64,000 bases of DNA from an uncultured Trueperaceae bacterium (GTDB lineage: Bacteria > Deinococcota > Deinococci > Deinococcales > Trueperaceae): contig CALMXZ010000003.1 in the NCBI GenBank assembly GCA_937873495.1, positions 1 through 64,000 of the forward strand, written 5' to 3'. The notes below the pieces were generated by a model. The model ran no database searches. It was not told where the DNA came from and saw only the letters and a program-made list of their open reading frames with translations. The position numbers were made by a program, and so were the translations under genes. This document shows positions 1 through 15,685 of the stretch, piece after piece. Within the stretch, counting starts at the first letter, position 1; each line of letters starts with the position of its first letter.

Positions 1-75
1 GAGGGGTTGCGGTTTGCGATTCGTGAGGGTGGGCGTACGGTTGGTGCTGGGGTTGTGACCAGCATCACGAAGTAA
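1..75 (+). CDS. tuf: Elongation factor Tu, C-terminal end (partial)
   Basis: The window opens inside an ORF whose last 24 residues are EGLRFAIREGGR followed by TVGAGVVTSITK and a TAA stop. This is the final beta strand of EF-Tu domain 3; the arginine- and glycine-rich RFAIREGGRTVGAGVV block is nearly invariant in EF-Tu. EF-Tu is the GTPase that delivers aminoacyl-tRNA to the ribosome. The gene begins left of the window, so nothing can be said about its start or G domain. Its position just before rpmG-secE-nusG is the usual one in many bacteria. Confidence 0.95.
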   Translation, partial: EGLRFAIREGGRTVGAGVVTSITK

Positions 76-102
76 GCGCCGCGCGAGTCGCGTCCGTACC
101 CG

Positions 103-132
103 CCAGGGGCCGGCTTCGAAGCCGACCCCTGG
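103..132 (+). terminator. Hairpin after tuf
   Basis: Inverted repeat with arms CCAGGGG-C-CGGCTT and AAGCCG-A-CCCCTGG around a CG centre, 28 nt past the tuf stop. There is no T-tract, so it may be a weak or factor-assisted terminator or a processing hairpin. The stem is seen; the function is inferred. Confidence 0.55.
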
Positions 133-153
133 ACGTAGCCTGCAAGAACCTGT

Positions 154-159
154 TACGCT
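154..159 (+). promoter_or_regulatory. Possible -10 box upstream of rpmG
   Basis: TACGCT lies 24 nt before the rpmG ATG, leaving room for the Shine-Dalgarno GGGAGG at about 172-177. No good -35 hexamer is visible 16-18 nt upstream, so this is a weak call; rpmG may also be reached by read-through from tuf. Confidence 0.3.
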
Positions 160-183
160 GTCAGGTCTGATTGGGAGGCCAGG

Positions 184-348
184 ATGGCCAGTGATGTTCG
201 GATCAAGCTGCTTCTAGAGTGCACGGAGTGCAAGCGGCGCAACTACGCCACGCACAAGAACCGGCGCAACACCCAAGGCAAGATGGAGCTGAAGAAGTAC
301 TGCCCATGGGATCGCAAGCACACGGTGCACAAAGAGGTGAAGGTCTAG
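184..348 (+). CDS. rpmG: 50S ribosomal protein L33
   Basis: 54-residue protein, [16 protein letters not shown] at the start and a [17 protein letters not shown]-like end, matching bacterial L33 of the Thermus type. It is a component of the large ribosomal subunit near the E site. The start ATG follows a GGGAGG ribosome-binding site. Zinc-binding L33 has two CxxC knuckles; here the first is intact (C13, C16) but the second reads C40-P-W-D43, so the fourth ligand is aspartate. The codon is GAT, two base changes from a cysteine codon. The gene precedes secE by 4 nt and belongs to the rpmG-secE-nusG unit. Confidence 0.93.
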   Translation: MASDVRIKLLLECTECKRRNYATHKNRRNTQGKMELKKYCPWDRKHTVHKEVKV

Positions 349-352
349 ACTC

Positions 353-535
353 GTGTTCAAGGGCCTGATCCAGTACTTGAGGAACTCGCGAGCCGAGCTC
401 GGCCGCGTGACCTGGCCGACGCGCAAGGAAGTCATCCAGGCCACCGAGGCGACGCTGCTGTTCGTCCTCGTCACCGCGCTGTTCCTGTTCGTCGCCGACG
501 TCACGCTTGGCAACCTGCTCGGCCTGATCACCTGA
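353..535 (+). CDS. secE: Preprotein translocase subunit SecE
   Basis: 60-residue single-span membrane protein. The N-terminal amphipathic part contains the SecE signature ELGRVTWPTRKEVIQAT (about residues 15-31), followed by one transmembrane helix at about 34-55. SecE clamps the SecY channel in the cytoplasmic membrane. The start is GTG, 4 nt after the rpmG stop. Length is typical for the short SecE form with one helix. It lies directly upstream of nusG, the universal gene pair. Confidence 0.95.
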   Translation: MFKGLIQYLRNSRAELGRVTWPTRKEVIQATEATLLFVLVTALFLFVADVTLGNLLGLIT

Positions 536-617
536 CCCCAGGTCGTCTCACGCCGTGGGTGCCGGAGGCAGCCGACCCAGGTCGGGGTGACACTCGGCCC
601 CAGACAAAGGAACCCCT

Positions 618-1175
618 ATGAGCATCGAGTGGTATGCCGTGCACACCTACGTGGGGCACGAAGAGAAAGCCAAGGAGAACATCCTGAGCAGGGCGAGGTC
701 GCTCGGCATGGCCGAGTCGATCTATCAGGTCGTCGTGCCCGTCGAAACGACCATGGAGCACATCGGCGGCGGCAAGAAGAAGGAGACGACCCGCAAGCTG
801 TTCCCCGGCTACATCTTCGTTCAGATGGATCTGGGCGACAACCCGGACGAACCCAACGAGGCTTGGGAAGTCGTGCGTTACACGCCGGGGGTCACGGGCT
901 TCGTAGGCACGGCCACCCACGCGGTGCCCCTCTCGCCAGACGAGGAGACCCGCATGCTCACCGCCATCGGTGTCACCGGCCAGCGCGAGGCTCCGAAGGT
1001 CAGGATCACGTTCAACGTCGGCGACATGGTCCAGGTCACCGCCGGCCCGTTCGCGGACTTCACGGGCGTCGTCTCCGAGGTCAACCCCGAACGCGGCAAG
1101 GTCAAGGTCCTCGTCTCCATCTTCGGGCGCGAGACGCCCGTGGAGCTGGACTTCTCTCAGGTCATCCGCGCCTGA
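618..1175 (+). CDS. nusG: Transcription termination/antitermination factor NusG
   Basis: 185 residues. The N-terminal NGN domain begins [22 protein letters not shown] and carries [11 protein letters not shown] (about 60-70); the C-terminal KOW domain is [21 protein letters not shown] (about 134-154). NusG binds the RNA polymerase clamp and links transcription to ribosomes or Rho. An AAAGGA ribosome-binding site lies a few bases before the ATG. Length and domain order are normal for bacteria. It is followed by 153 nt containing a strong hairpin before rplK. Confidence 0.97.
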   Translation: MSIEWYAVHTYVGHEEKAKENILSRARSLGMAESIYQVVVPVETTMEHIGGGKKKETTRKLFPGYIFVQMDLGDNPDEPNEAWEVVRYTPGVTGFVGTATHAVPLSPDEETRMLTAIGVTGQREAPKVRITFNVGDMVQVTAGPFADFTGVVSEVNPERGKVKVLVSIFGRETPVELDFSQVIRA

Positions 1176-1261
1176 CGCCGCCCCGGCGCCGCCAAGCGCC
1201 TGGCCGTCACGCGCTGTAGACAACGGGCGCTCGGACGAGCGCCGCAAGCAGTCGAGCGACA

Positions 1262-1282
1262 TGCGCCGCGGAACGCGGCGCA
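1262..1282 (+). promoter_or_regulatory. Perfect hairpin in the rplKA leader
   Basis: TGCGCCGCG-GAA-CGCGGCGCA, a 9-bp perfect stem with a 3-nt loop, between nusG and rplK. There is no T-tract. It could be a nusG-rplK attenuator or part of the leader used for L1 feedback control of rplK-rplA. I could not identify a convincing L1-binding motif, so the regulatory role is inference from position. Confidence 0.45.
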
Positions 1283-1328
1283 CCACCCCGCGCCTCGCCA
1301 TGTGCGTGGGGGAGCCTAAGGAGGAAGC

Positions 1329-1763
1329 ATGGCCAAGAAAGTAGCCGGAATCGTCAAGCTCCAGCTCCCGGCAGGGTCCGCCACCCCGGCGCCACCCGTC
1401 GGTCCGGCGCTGGGCCAGTACGGCGCCAACATCATGCAGTTCGTGAAGGAGTACAACGCCGCCACGGCCGCGCAGGCCGGGGCGATCGTGCCGGTGGAGA
1501 TCACGATCTTCTCCGACCGCTCGTTCACGTTCGTCACGAAGACCTCGCCCGCCAGCTACCTCATCAAGAAGGCCGCCGGCATCCCCAAGGGCTCCGCCGC
1601 CTCCAACAAGGACAAGGTCGGCAAGCTCACCTGGGCGCAGTGCCTCGAGATCGGCAAGACCAAGATGACCGACCTCAACGCTTCTGACGAGGTGGCCGCC
1701 GCCAAGATCATCGCCGGCACCGCCCGCTCCATGGGCGTCACCGTCGAAGGGCAGCCGAGCTGA
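1329..1763 (+). CDS. rplK: 50S ribosomal protein L11
   Basis: 144 residues starting [20 protein letters not shown], with the L11 hallmark [22 protein letters not shown] (about 22-43). The C-terminal RNA-binding domain contains KTPSP-like [12 protein letters not shown] and ends [13 protein letters not shown]11 forms the GTPase-associated stalk base with 23S rRNA. The ATG follows a strong TAAGGAGG ribosome-binding site. Its stop overlaps the rplA start by one base (TGATG), showing translational coupling. Confidence 0.97.
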   Translation: MAKKVAGIVKLQLPAGSATPAPPVGPALGQYGANIMQFVKEYNAATAAQAGAIVPVEITIFSDRSFTFVTKTSPASYLIKKAAGIPKGSAASNKDKVGKLTWAQCLEIGKTKMTDLNASDEVAAAKIIAGTARSMGVTVEGQPS

Positions 1764-2464
1764 TGGCGCTCCACGGCAAGCGTTACCGCGAGTTGGCCAA
1801 GAAGGTCGACAAGGACCGCACGTACTCCGTCGAGGAGGCCGCCGCGCTCGTCAAGGAGCTCGCGAGCGCCAAGTTCGACGAGACCGTCGAGGCCCACTTC
1901 CGCCTCGGCATCGACCCGCGCAAGTCCGATCAGAACGTGCGCGGCACCGTCGCCCTGCCCCACGGCACCGGCAAGACCGTCCGTGTCCTCGCCATCACCC
2001 AGGGTGACGGCGTGAGCGCCGCGGAGGCGGCCGGCGCCGACTTCGTCGGCGGCACCGACATCATCGAGCGCATCCTCGGCGGTTGGATGGACTTCGACGC
2101 CGTGGTCGCCACCCCAGACATGATGGCCGCGGTCGGCTCCAAGCTCGGTAGGGTCCTCGGCCCCCGCGGCCTGCTCCCGAACCCGAAGGCCGGCACGGTG
2201 GGCCTCGACATCGGTGGCATCGTGCGCGCCCTCAAGGCCGGCCAGATCGAGTTCCGCGCCGACAAGACGGGTGTCGTCCACGCTCCGATCGGCAAGGCGA
2301 GCTTCTCTTCCACCCAGATCGCCGAGAACTTCGCCGCTCTGCGCAGCGCGGTCGAGGCCGCGAAGCCGGAAGCCGCGCGCGGCCAGTACGTCAAGACCAT
2401 CCACGTCGCCTCGACCATGGGACCGAGCATGCGCGTCGCGCTCGGGGCCACGACCGAGGCCTGA
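1763..2464 (+). CDS. rplA: 50S ribosomal protein L1
   Basis: 233 residues, [26 protein letters not shown] at the start; contains [18 protein letters not shown] (about 133-150), the L1 signature, and ends [13 protein letters not shown]1 forms the mobile L1 stalk that helps E-site tRNA release, and in many bacteria represses its own operon mRNA. The start codon shares its A with the stop of rplK. Length is normal. The rplJ leader follows. Confidence 0.97.
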   Translation: MALHGKRYRELAKKVDKDRTYSVEEAAALVKELASAKFDETVEAHFRLGIDPRKSDQNVRGTVALPHGTGKTVRVLAITQGDGVSAAEAAGADFVGGTDIIERILGGWMDFDAVVATPDMMAAVGSKLGRVLGPRGLLPNPKAGTVGLDIGGIVRALKAGQIEFRADKTGVVHAPIGKASFSSTQIAENFAALRSAVEAAKPEAARGQYVKTIHVASTMGPSMRVALGATTEA

Positions 2465-2660
2465 GCCAAGCATCCCGGTGCGCAGCGCAAGCCGAGCACC
2501 TTTCGGCGTTGGAGACAGCAGGGGCCGCCAGGCTTAAAGATCCTGCCGAGGCGTTGGGAACCTGAGCGTGACGCTCAGCGACCGGTACGCGCTTCGCGGC
2601 CTGTTCGAGGGCGGCCATGGTGGCGCCCGAGAACGTAGTTCGAGAATAGGAAGGTATCCC
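2465..2660 (+). promoter_or_regulatory. L10-type ribosomal protein leader upstream of rplJ
   Basis: 196-nt gap between rplA and the chosen rplJ start. It contains AGGCTTAAAGATCCTGCCGAGGC (about 2530-2552 region), resembling the conserved core of L10 leaders, where the L10(L12)4 complex binds its own mRNA and represses translation. GAGCGTGACGCTC nearby (about 2566-2578) is a small hairpin. Assignment rests on recalled motif resemblance and position; a covariance search against the Rfam L10_leader model would settle it. Confidence 0.5.
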
Positions 2661-3194
2661 GTGGCAAACCCCAGGAACGTGACTGCGGTCGCCGAGCTGC
2701 GCGAGCAACTCGGTGACGCGAAGACGTTCTTCCTGGTGGACTACCAGGGACTCTCCGCTGGCGACCTCGGTCGGCTGCGCGCCGCTGTGCGCGCTGCCGG
2801 CGGGAGGATGCTCGTCGCGAAGAACACCCTCATCAACGTCGTGCTCAAGGAGCAGGGCATCGAGGGGTTCGAAGCGACGCTGCAAGGACCGACGGCACTC
2901 GTGCTCGTCGGCGACGAGCTGGTGGCGCCCGTCAAGGCGATCACCGAGTTCGCCAAGGCTCACCCGAAGGAGCTGCCCAAGTCCAAGGGCGGTCGCCTCG
3001 AGGGGAGTGCCCTAGGCGAGGACGCGCTCGTCCGCATCGCCAAGCTGCCTTCGAAGCAGCAGATCCAGAGCCAGTTGGTCGGCGTGCTCATCGCGCCGCT
3101 CCAGCAGCTCGTGGGTGTGCTCGAAGGTCCGCAGCGGAACCTGGTCACCGTGATGAACAACTACGTTGACAAGCAGAAAGATGGAGGCAATTAA
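2661..3194 (+). CDS. rplJ: 50S ribosomal protein L10
   Basis: 177 residues from a GTG start: (M)[35 protein letters not shown]. The reading frame stays open upstream to 2568, but that extension has no L10 homology and would cover the regulatory leader. The GTG at 2661 is preceded by AGGAAGG and gives the standard N-terminus. L10 anchors L7/L12 dimers at the stalk. [14 protein letters not shown] and the C-terminal helices for L12 binding are present. The stop lies 1 nt before the rplL ATG. Confidence 0.95.
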   Translation: MANPRNVTAVAELREQLGDAKTFFLVDYQGLSAGDLGRLRAAVRAAGGRMLVAKNTLINVVLKEQGIEGFEATLQGPTALVLVGDELVAPVKAITEFAKAHPKELPKSKGGRLEGSALGEDALVRIAKLPSKQQIQSQLVGVLIAPLQQLVGVLEGPQRNLVTVMNNYVDKQKDGGN

Positions 3195-3195
3195 G

Positions 3196-3582
<387 letters not shown>

Positions 3583-3586
3583 GGGC

Positions 3587-3616
3587 CTGGTCTTCCGGGA
3601 CGCCCCGGAGGACCAG
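3587..3616 (+). terminator. Hairpin/attenuator after rplL
   Basis: CTGGTCTTCCGGG and CCCCGGAGGACCAG form a roughly 13-bp stem (one G-U pair) right after the rplL stop. No T-tract follows. In E. coli an attenuator and processing site lie between rplL and rpoB, so a similar partial terminator or RNase III site is a reasonable inference. Confidence 0.55.
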
Positions 3617-4051
3617 ATAGCTGCAGTTACCAGGATGCCGGTAACAAGCGGTCGGGGAACCGGCCGTGCCCGCAGGTGGCGTGCGCTGCAAGGCGCGCGC
3701 CACCGGGCAGGCGAAGCGGGGAAGACGTAGCGCCGATCACGGGCGCACGTTAGAACACCTGTTAAAGTACGAGGTCGCCGGGAGGCACGAGCTTGACCAG
3801 CGGGGCAATATCTTGATCGACCAACGCAGAAGTGGGCGGCCCGCCAGAACCGGCGGCGCCGCAGTATCTTGTCATGCTCTCGCCACCGCTCGCACCAGAC
3901 GGGTGCGGGGTCTTGGGGGCCTGAAGCGCATATTACCCATATCCGGACCAGAACAGGCAACGCCCTGGTCTTCGGCCGTGCGCGAGACGCGCGCCGGCCG
4001 GAGCACCTGGGCGCCGCCAAGCGAGACTCCGCTTCTAGCGAAGGGATGAAG
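3617..4051 (+). other. Gene-free stretch between rplL and rpoB
   Basis: No credible gene is seen in about 435 nt. The rpoB frame is open back to 3869, but that stretch lacks RpoB homology. A small hairpin GTTACC-AGGATGCC-GGTAAC occurs near 3626-3645. AT-richer spots (TTGACC near 3793, CATATTACCCATAT near 3929) do not combine into a promoter with 16-18 nt spacing. It is probably the rpoBC leader, reached by read-through or by a promoter I cannot define. Confidence 0.5.
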
Positions 4052-12084
<8,033 letters not shown>

Positions 12085-12136
12085 GGCCGAACAGGCCCGC
12101 GTCCGCCTCCCGGATCGCGGGGTGCCCCTGATGACC

Positions 12137-12178
12137 GACTGCCCGCCCCGTTCCAACGGGCGCGGGCAGTCTTTCGTT
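12137..12178 (+). terminator. Rho-independent terminator after rpoC
   Basis: GACTGCCCGCCCCGTT, CC loop, AACGGGCGCGGGCAGTC: a 16-bp stem with one bulged base, followed by TTTCGTT. It sits 53 nt after the rpoC stop and is the clearest intrinsic terminator of the rRNA-protein/rpoBC cluster. Confidence 0.85.
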
Positions 12179-12236
12179 CGGACCGGCCGGTGCCGGGTCC
12201 GGTCGCCGCGCCGGCCGGCGCCCGCTCCACGGCTGC

Positions 12237-12242
12237 TAGGCT
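12237..12242 (+). promoter_or_regulatory. Leaderless -10 box for the YqgF-like gene
   Basis: TAGGCT ends 7 nt before the GTG at 12250; no ribosome-binding site is present. Spacing fits transcription starting at or next to the start codon. Confidence 0.6.
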
Positions 12243-12249
12243 GTCAGCC

Positions 12250-12690
12250 GTGCTGGTCGCCTTCGATCCTGGCAGGAACCTCGGCGTCGCCTTCGTCTCG
12301 GAGTCGGGCGAGCTGGTGCGGCACGCCGTCTTCTCGTTCAGCGAGTTCGTCGCGCTTCACGAGTCCGGCTCGCTCCCCGCCGCGGAGTGGCTGGAGCTCG
12401 CCCGGACGGCGACCGTGCTCGTCGGCGACGGCACAGGTAGCGCCGCGGTCGTGGCGGCGCTGCGCGGCCTCGGCCTCGAGCCCGTACTGGTGCCCGAGGC
12501 GGGCACGACGCTGGAGGCCAAGGCCCTCTACTTCGCCGACCACCCACCCAGAGGGCTCGCGTGCCTCGTGCCACCGGGCCTACGCAGCGCGCCGGTGCCG
12601 ATAGACGACTACGCCGCCTACGCGGTGGCCCTGCGCTGGCTGGCCCGGCGCGGGGCAGGGGAGGAACGAGAAGGGGCGCCGCCCGGTTGA
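12250..12690 (+). CDS. YqgF/RuvX-like RNase H-fold nuclease (putative)
   Basis: 146 residues from the GTG at 12250. The N-terminus VLVAFDPGRNLGVAFVSESGELV has the D-x-G-x-x-x-G-V-A motif of the RuvC/YqgF fold, and the C-terminal PIDDYAAYAVALRWL has the acidic D-x-A-A-A helix that supplies the last metal-binding residue. A middle VLVGDGTGS strand fits the family. YqgF enzymes mature 16S rRNA ends; RuvC relatives cut Holliday junctions. The typical YqgF sequence is only partly matched, so the exact substrate is open. The frame is open 60 nt further upstream, but the -10 box argues for 12250. It converges on carD, and its stop lies inside the shared hairpin. Confidence 0.65.
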   Translation: MLVAFDPGRNLGVAFVSESGELVRHAVFSFSEFVALHESGSLPAAEWLELARTATVLVGDGTGSAAVVAALRGLGLEPVLVPEAGTTLEAKALYFADHPPRGLACLVPPGLRSAPVPIDDYAAYAVALRWLARRGAGEEREGAPPG

Positions 12691-12702
12691 AGGCGGCGCC
12701 CC
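12673..12702 (-). terminator. Terminator hairpin of the first carD gene
   Basis: GGGGCGCCGCC-loop-GGCGGCGCCCC, an 11-bp perfect stem. On the minus strand it is followed by TTCTCGTTCCTC, a loose U-rich tail. It overlaps the 3' end of the convergent YqgF-like gene. Confidence 0.65.
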
Positions 12703-12727
12703 GAGAAGGCGGTGTCTTCCTGAAAAC

Positions 12728-13234
12728 TCAGTTGAGCTCGTCTTCCTCGCCGGCGTCCATGAGGACGCGCGCTTCCTGCTGGGTGATGCCGAGGACGGCG
12801 CTGATCTCGCCGGCCAACAGCCGCAGGGCGCGGCGGTAGGCCTGGCGGTCGAGGTCGGGCAGGCCGCGCTCGAGGTCCCAGCGGCGCAGCTCGCTCGCCA
12901 GGGTGGCGATCTGGTACGGGTCACCGGTCGTGAGGAGGTCGGTCACCTTGCGGTGGCGGGCCGCCCACTGCTTGGGGAGCGTGATGCGGCCGTTCTGCAG
13001 ACGCTCCAGGACGCTCTGCACTTCGTCCTTGGTGAGCGCGGCGCGCAGACCGGCGCCTTGCGGAGCCGCTACGGGGACGTAGGCTCGCGACGTTCCGTTG
13101 GGGAACTCGACCTGGTAGTACTTCTGGTTCGCGCCACCAACGGCGCGCTCGGTCGTACCGGCGACGATGCCGACGCCGTAAGGCGGTAGGACGACCTGGT
13201 CACCCATCTTGAACGTCTTGCCTTGGTCCTTCAA
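12728..13234 (-). CDS. CarD/CdnL-family transcriptional regulator (paralog 1)
   Basis: 168 residues from a TTG start (MKDQGKTFKMGDQVVLPPYGVGIVAG). AAGGGAG lies 7 nt before the TTG, and the resulting N-terminus matches the family; an internal ATG at 13207 is an alternative. The first about 60 residues form the Tudor-like RNA polymerase-interaction domain (YYQVEFPNGTSRAYVPV); the rest is the helical DNA-binding domain with RITLPKQWAARHRKVTDLLTTGDPYQIATL. CarD binds the beta subunit and stabilises open promoter complexes. A second CarD is at 42883-43374. The acidic tail is EEDELN. Confidence 0.88.
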   Translation of the reverse strand: MKDQGKTFKMGDQVVLPPYGVGIVAGTTERAVGGANQKYYQVEFPNGTSRAYVPVAAPQGAGLRAALTKDEVQSVLERLQNGRITLPKQWAARHRKVTDLLTTGDPYQIATLASELRRWDLERGLPDLDRQAYRRALRLLAGEISAVLGITQQEARVLMDAGEEDELN

Positions 13235-13472
13235 AGCGTTGCTCCCTTCGCGAAACACACCTGATACTCGTACCCTGCCATCGACCTCGTTTGGGACGGC
13301 CAATGGCAGGCGCGCCCCAAACGGACTCACGCGCCCGTCAAGAACCGGCGCGCTGGCAAGTTGGCGAAGCTGTTGGTTTCCTGGCTTGTGGTCCGTAGGT
13401 TTCGCAGCTTCCACCGTACCCAAGCACAGACCATATGGTAGCAGGAATCGTGGGAAAATGCACTAAGTCCAG

Positions 13473-14423
13473 CTACTTCGGCCGAGGCCGCGTGCGCCGA
13501 GTACGGCTAGGCTCCGCCGCCGTCATGCGGGGCGTGAAGCGCACTGTCAGGACCATGCCGCACAGGACGACGGCCACGCCAACGAGCGTGGCGACGCCCG
13601 GCCTCTCCCCGAACAGCAGGTAAGCCAGGACCCCGGACGCGAGAGGCTCGAGCAGGAGCGCCGTGGCCAGTGCCGTGGTGTCGAAGTGCTTGGCGACGTA
13701 GTTGATCCCGGTATGACCTATCACCTGCGGCACGAGGGCGAGGAGGGCGACGAAGAGGTAGGTCGCCTGCGGGTAGCCGAGGTACGGCGCGCCCACCAAC
13801 CAGGGTAACGGAGCCAGACAGAGGGCCGCGACGGCGTAGGCGCTCCCAGCGTACGCCTGGAGGCTGACGCCACGCGCTTGCACGTAGCGGCCGAGCAGCA
13901 AGTACCCGCCGGCGCCGGCTGCGCCTAGCACCGCGAGGAGGTCGCCTAGCAGCGGGCGGCTCCCGCCGAGCACGTCGCCGTAGCCGATGATGGCGGCGCC
14001 GGCCACGGAGACGAGTACGCCGCCGAGCTGGCGGGCCGCCGGCGGCCGCGCGAGGAAGAGCCACCCGAAGAGCGCCACCCACAGCGGGCTCGTCGAGACG
14101 AGCGCGCCGCTGGCTGCTACCGTCGTGTACGAGAGCGACGAGATCCAGGCCGCGAAGTGCACGGCCAAGAGCGCGCCGGCCAGGACCGTGGCACGCCAGG
14201 CGCGCGCGTCAGGCGGCGTCCGCCTCAGGCCGATCACGGTCACGGGCGCCATTATCAGCGTGGCGATGAGCATGCGGTAGAAGGCGACGACGACGCCGGG
14301 CGCGTCGGCCCACCTGATGAAGATGGCGGCGAAGCTGACGGCCGTCAGGGCGACGCCGAGCACGGCCCACAAGGTCCCGCGCCTAGGGACGCTCGGCGCG
14401 GGCGCTACGCCCCCCTCAGGCAC
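13473..14423 (-). CDS. EamA/DMT-family permease
   Basis: 316 residues with about ten hydrophobic helices in two homologous EamA halves; typical segments are FAAIFIRWADAPGVVVAFYR near the start and ALLLEPLASGVLAYLLFGERP near the end. Members of the drug/metabolite transporter superfamily move small metabolites or amino acids across the cytoplasmic membrane; the substrate cannot be read from sequence. The GTG start overlaps the DUF423 stop by 8 nt, so it is translated from the same mRNA as the ABC ATPase and DUF423 genes. The tail is Arg/Lys-rich. Confidence 0.85.
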   Translation of the reverse strand: MPEGGVAPAPSVPRRGTLWAVLGVALTAVSFAAIFIRWADAPGVVVAFYRMLIATLIMAPVTVIGLRRTPPDARAWRATVLAGALLAVHFAAWISSLSYTTVAASGALVSTSPLWVALFGWLFLARPPAARQLGGVLVSVAGAAIIGYGDVLGGSRPLLGDLLAVLGAAGAGGYLLLGRYVQARGVSLQAYAGSAYAVAALCLAPLPWLVGAPYLGYPQATYLFVALLALVPQVIGHTGINYVAKHFDTTALATALLLEPLASGVLAYLLFGERPGVATLVGVAVVLCGMVLTVRFTPRMTAAEPSRTRRTRPRPK

Positions 14424-14859
14424 CTCGGCGCGCCAGCTGGAAGACGGCTACCGCCCAGCCGGCGATGAGGAGCACGCCGCCGACGGGAGCCACGGCCCCG
14501 AACCAACTCGGCGCGCCGGCGACGAGCGCGTACAGCGCCCCGGAGAAGACGAGCGTCCCGGCGATGAGCAGGGGCCCGGAACGCGAAGCCAGGCCCCCGC
14601 GCGGTGCGAGGGCGGCCAGCGCGAGGAGCCCGAGACCCTGGTAGACCTGGTAGCGCACGGCGGTCTCGAAGGTCTGGAGGCGCGCCTCGCTCACCAGATC
14701 GCTCAGGGTATGGGCGCCGAAGGCTCCGAGCGCCACGCCGAGGCCGACGAACGCCGCGCCCCAGAGGGCCGCCGTCCGCGCCGCGCCGCTGAGCGTCAGG
14801 GGCGCTGCCGCGGCACCGCGCTCGTCCGAGGGCTGCACCGGGCGCCGCGCCCCGCTCAC
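14416..14859 (-). CDS. DUF423 family membrane protein
   Basis: 147 residues. After a polar N-terminal stretch come four hydrophobic helices; GVALGAFGAHTLSDLV (about 41-56) and FETAVRYQVYQGLGLLALA (about 64-82) are the DUF423/YgdD signature. The family is small, conserved and of unknown function. The GTG start overlaps the ABC ATPase stop by 4 nt (GTGA), and its own stop overlaps the EamA gene. Confidence 0.82.
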   Translation of the reverse strand: MSGARRPVQPSDERGAAAAPLTLSGAARTAALWGAAFVGLGVALGAFGAHTLSDLVSEARLQTFETAVRYQVYQGLGLLALAALAPRGGLASRSGPLLIAGTLVFSGALYALVAGAPSWFGAVAPVGGVLLIAGWAVAVFQLARRGA

Positions 14860-15554
14860 GCCGCGCCCCCGCCCACGAGGACGGCGCCGCGCGAACCAGC
14901 GACCCGACCGTCGAGCAGGTCGAGGACGGCGTCTGCGCTCTCGGCGACGCCCGCATCGTGCGTGACGACGATGACGGTCCGCCCCTCGTCCGCTACCTCC
15001 CGCAGGGCGCCAAGCACGACCTGGCCGCTGCGGCTGTCGAGGTTGCCCGTCGGTTCGTCCGCGAAGACGACGTCGGGGTCGTTGGCCAGTGCGCGGGCCA
15101 GGCTGACGCGTTGGCGCTCGCCGCCGGAGAGGCGCGTCGGCACGTGGTCGGCGCGCAGGCGTAGTCCGAACCGTTCCAACAGGGCGAGCGCCCGGGCCCG
15201 CCGCTCGGGGGCCGCGACACCGGCCAGCCCCATCGGGAAGGCGACGTTCTGCCAGGCGTTCAGGACCGCGATGAGGTTGAACGACTGGAACACGAACCCG
15301 AACCGGGTGAGGCGCAGCTTGGAGCGTTCGCGCTCCGTCATGGCGCCCAGGGAGGTATCGCCCAAGTAGACGGCGCCGGACGTCGGCAGGTCGAAGCCAG
15401 CCAGCAGGTTGAGGAGGGTCGACTTGCCGGAGCCGGAAGGGCCGACGATGGCCGTCAGCTTGCCCCGCTCGAAGGTGGCGTCGACGCCGGTCAGGGCGGG
15501 CACGACGCCGGCGGGCGTCCGGTAGAGCTTGGTCAGGTCGGTCGTACGCAGCAC
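14856..15554 (-). CDS. ABC transporter ATP-binding protein (MacB/LolD type)
   Basis: 232 residues: Walker A GPSGSGKSTLLNLLAG (about 38-53), Q-loop FVFQSFNLI, signature LSGGERQRVSLARAL (about 142-156), Walker B VVFADEPTGNLDS (about 162-174) and H-loop VTHD. The ADEPTGNLD form is characteristic of the MacB/LolD/FtsE group. Its likely partner is the MacB-like permease at 17659-18831, separated by the DUF2207 gene. The start is a GTG with a TAGCAT box 6 nt upstream and no ribosome-binding site. The MacB assignment is solid; the substrate is not known. Confidence 0.9.
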   Translation of the reverse strand: MLRTTDLTKLYRTPAGVVPALTGVDATFERGKLTAIVGPSGSGKSTLLNLLAGFDLPTSGAVYLGDTSLGAMTERERSKLRLTRFGFVFQSFNLIAVLNAWQNVAFPMGLAGVAAPERRARALALLERFGLRLRADHVPTRLSGGERQRVSLARALANDPDVVFADEPTGNLDSRSGQVVLGALREVADEGRTVIVVTHDAGVAESADAVLDLLDGRVAGSRGAVLVGGGAA

Positions 15555-15560
15555 CCGGTC

Positions 15561-15566
15561 ATGCTA
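15561..15566 (-). promoter_or_regulatory. Leaderless -10 box for the ABC ATPase gene
   Basis: Minus-strand TAGCAT, 6 nt before the GTG at 15554, with no Shine-Dalgarno sequence. Confidence 0.6.
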
Positions 15567-15685
15567 ACCGGCACGGGCGTCGCCGGTCTGCGCGGCGCGT
15601 GACCGGCCGCCCGGCAAGCACGTGGCGGGTCGCCGTGAGCGCCCCGCGGGCGAGCGATCGCTGCGAAAGGCTGCGCCTCACGCGC

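Noticed and set aside
3793-3821. TTGACC and nearby CAATAT/TATCTT as an rpoB promoter
   Set aside because: Spacing between the candidate hexamers is 7-10 nt, not the 16-18 nt needed.
3869-4051. An rpoB N-terminal extension of 61 residues
   Set aside because: The extension has no similarity to RpoB. ATG 4052 has a well-spaced ribosome-binding site and yields the Thermus-type N-terminus.
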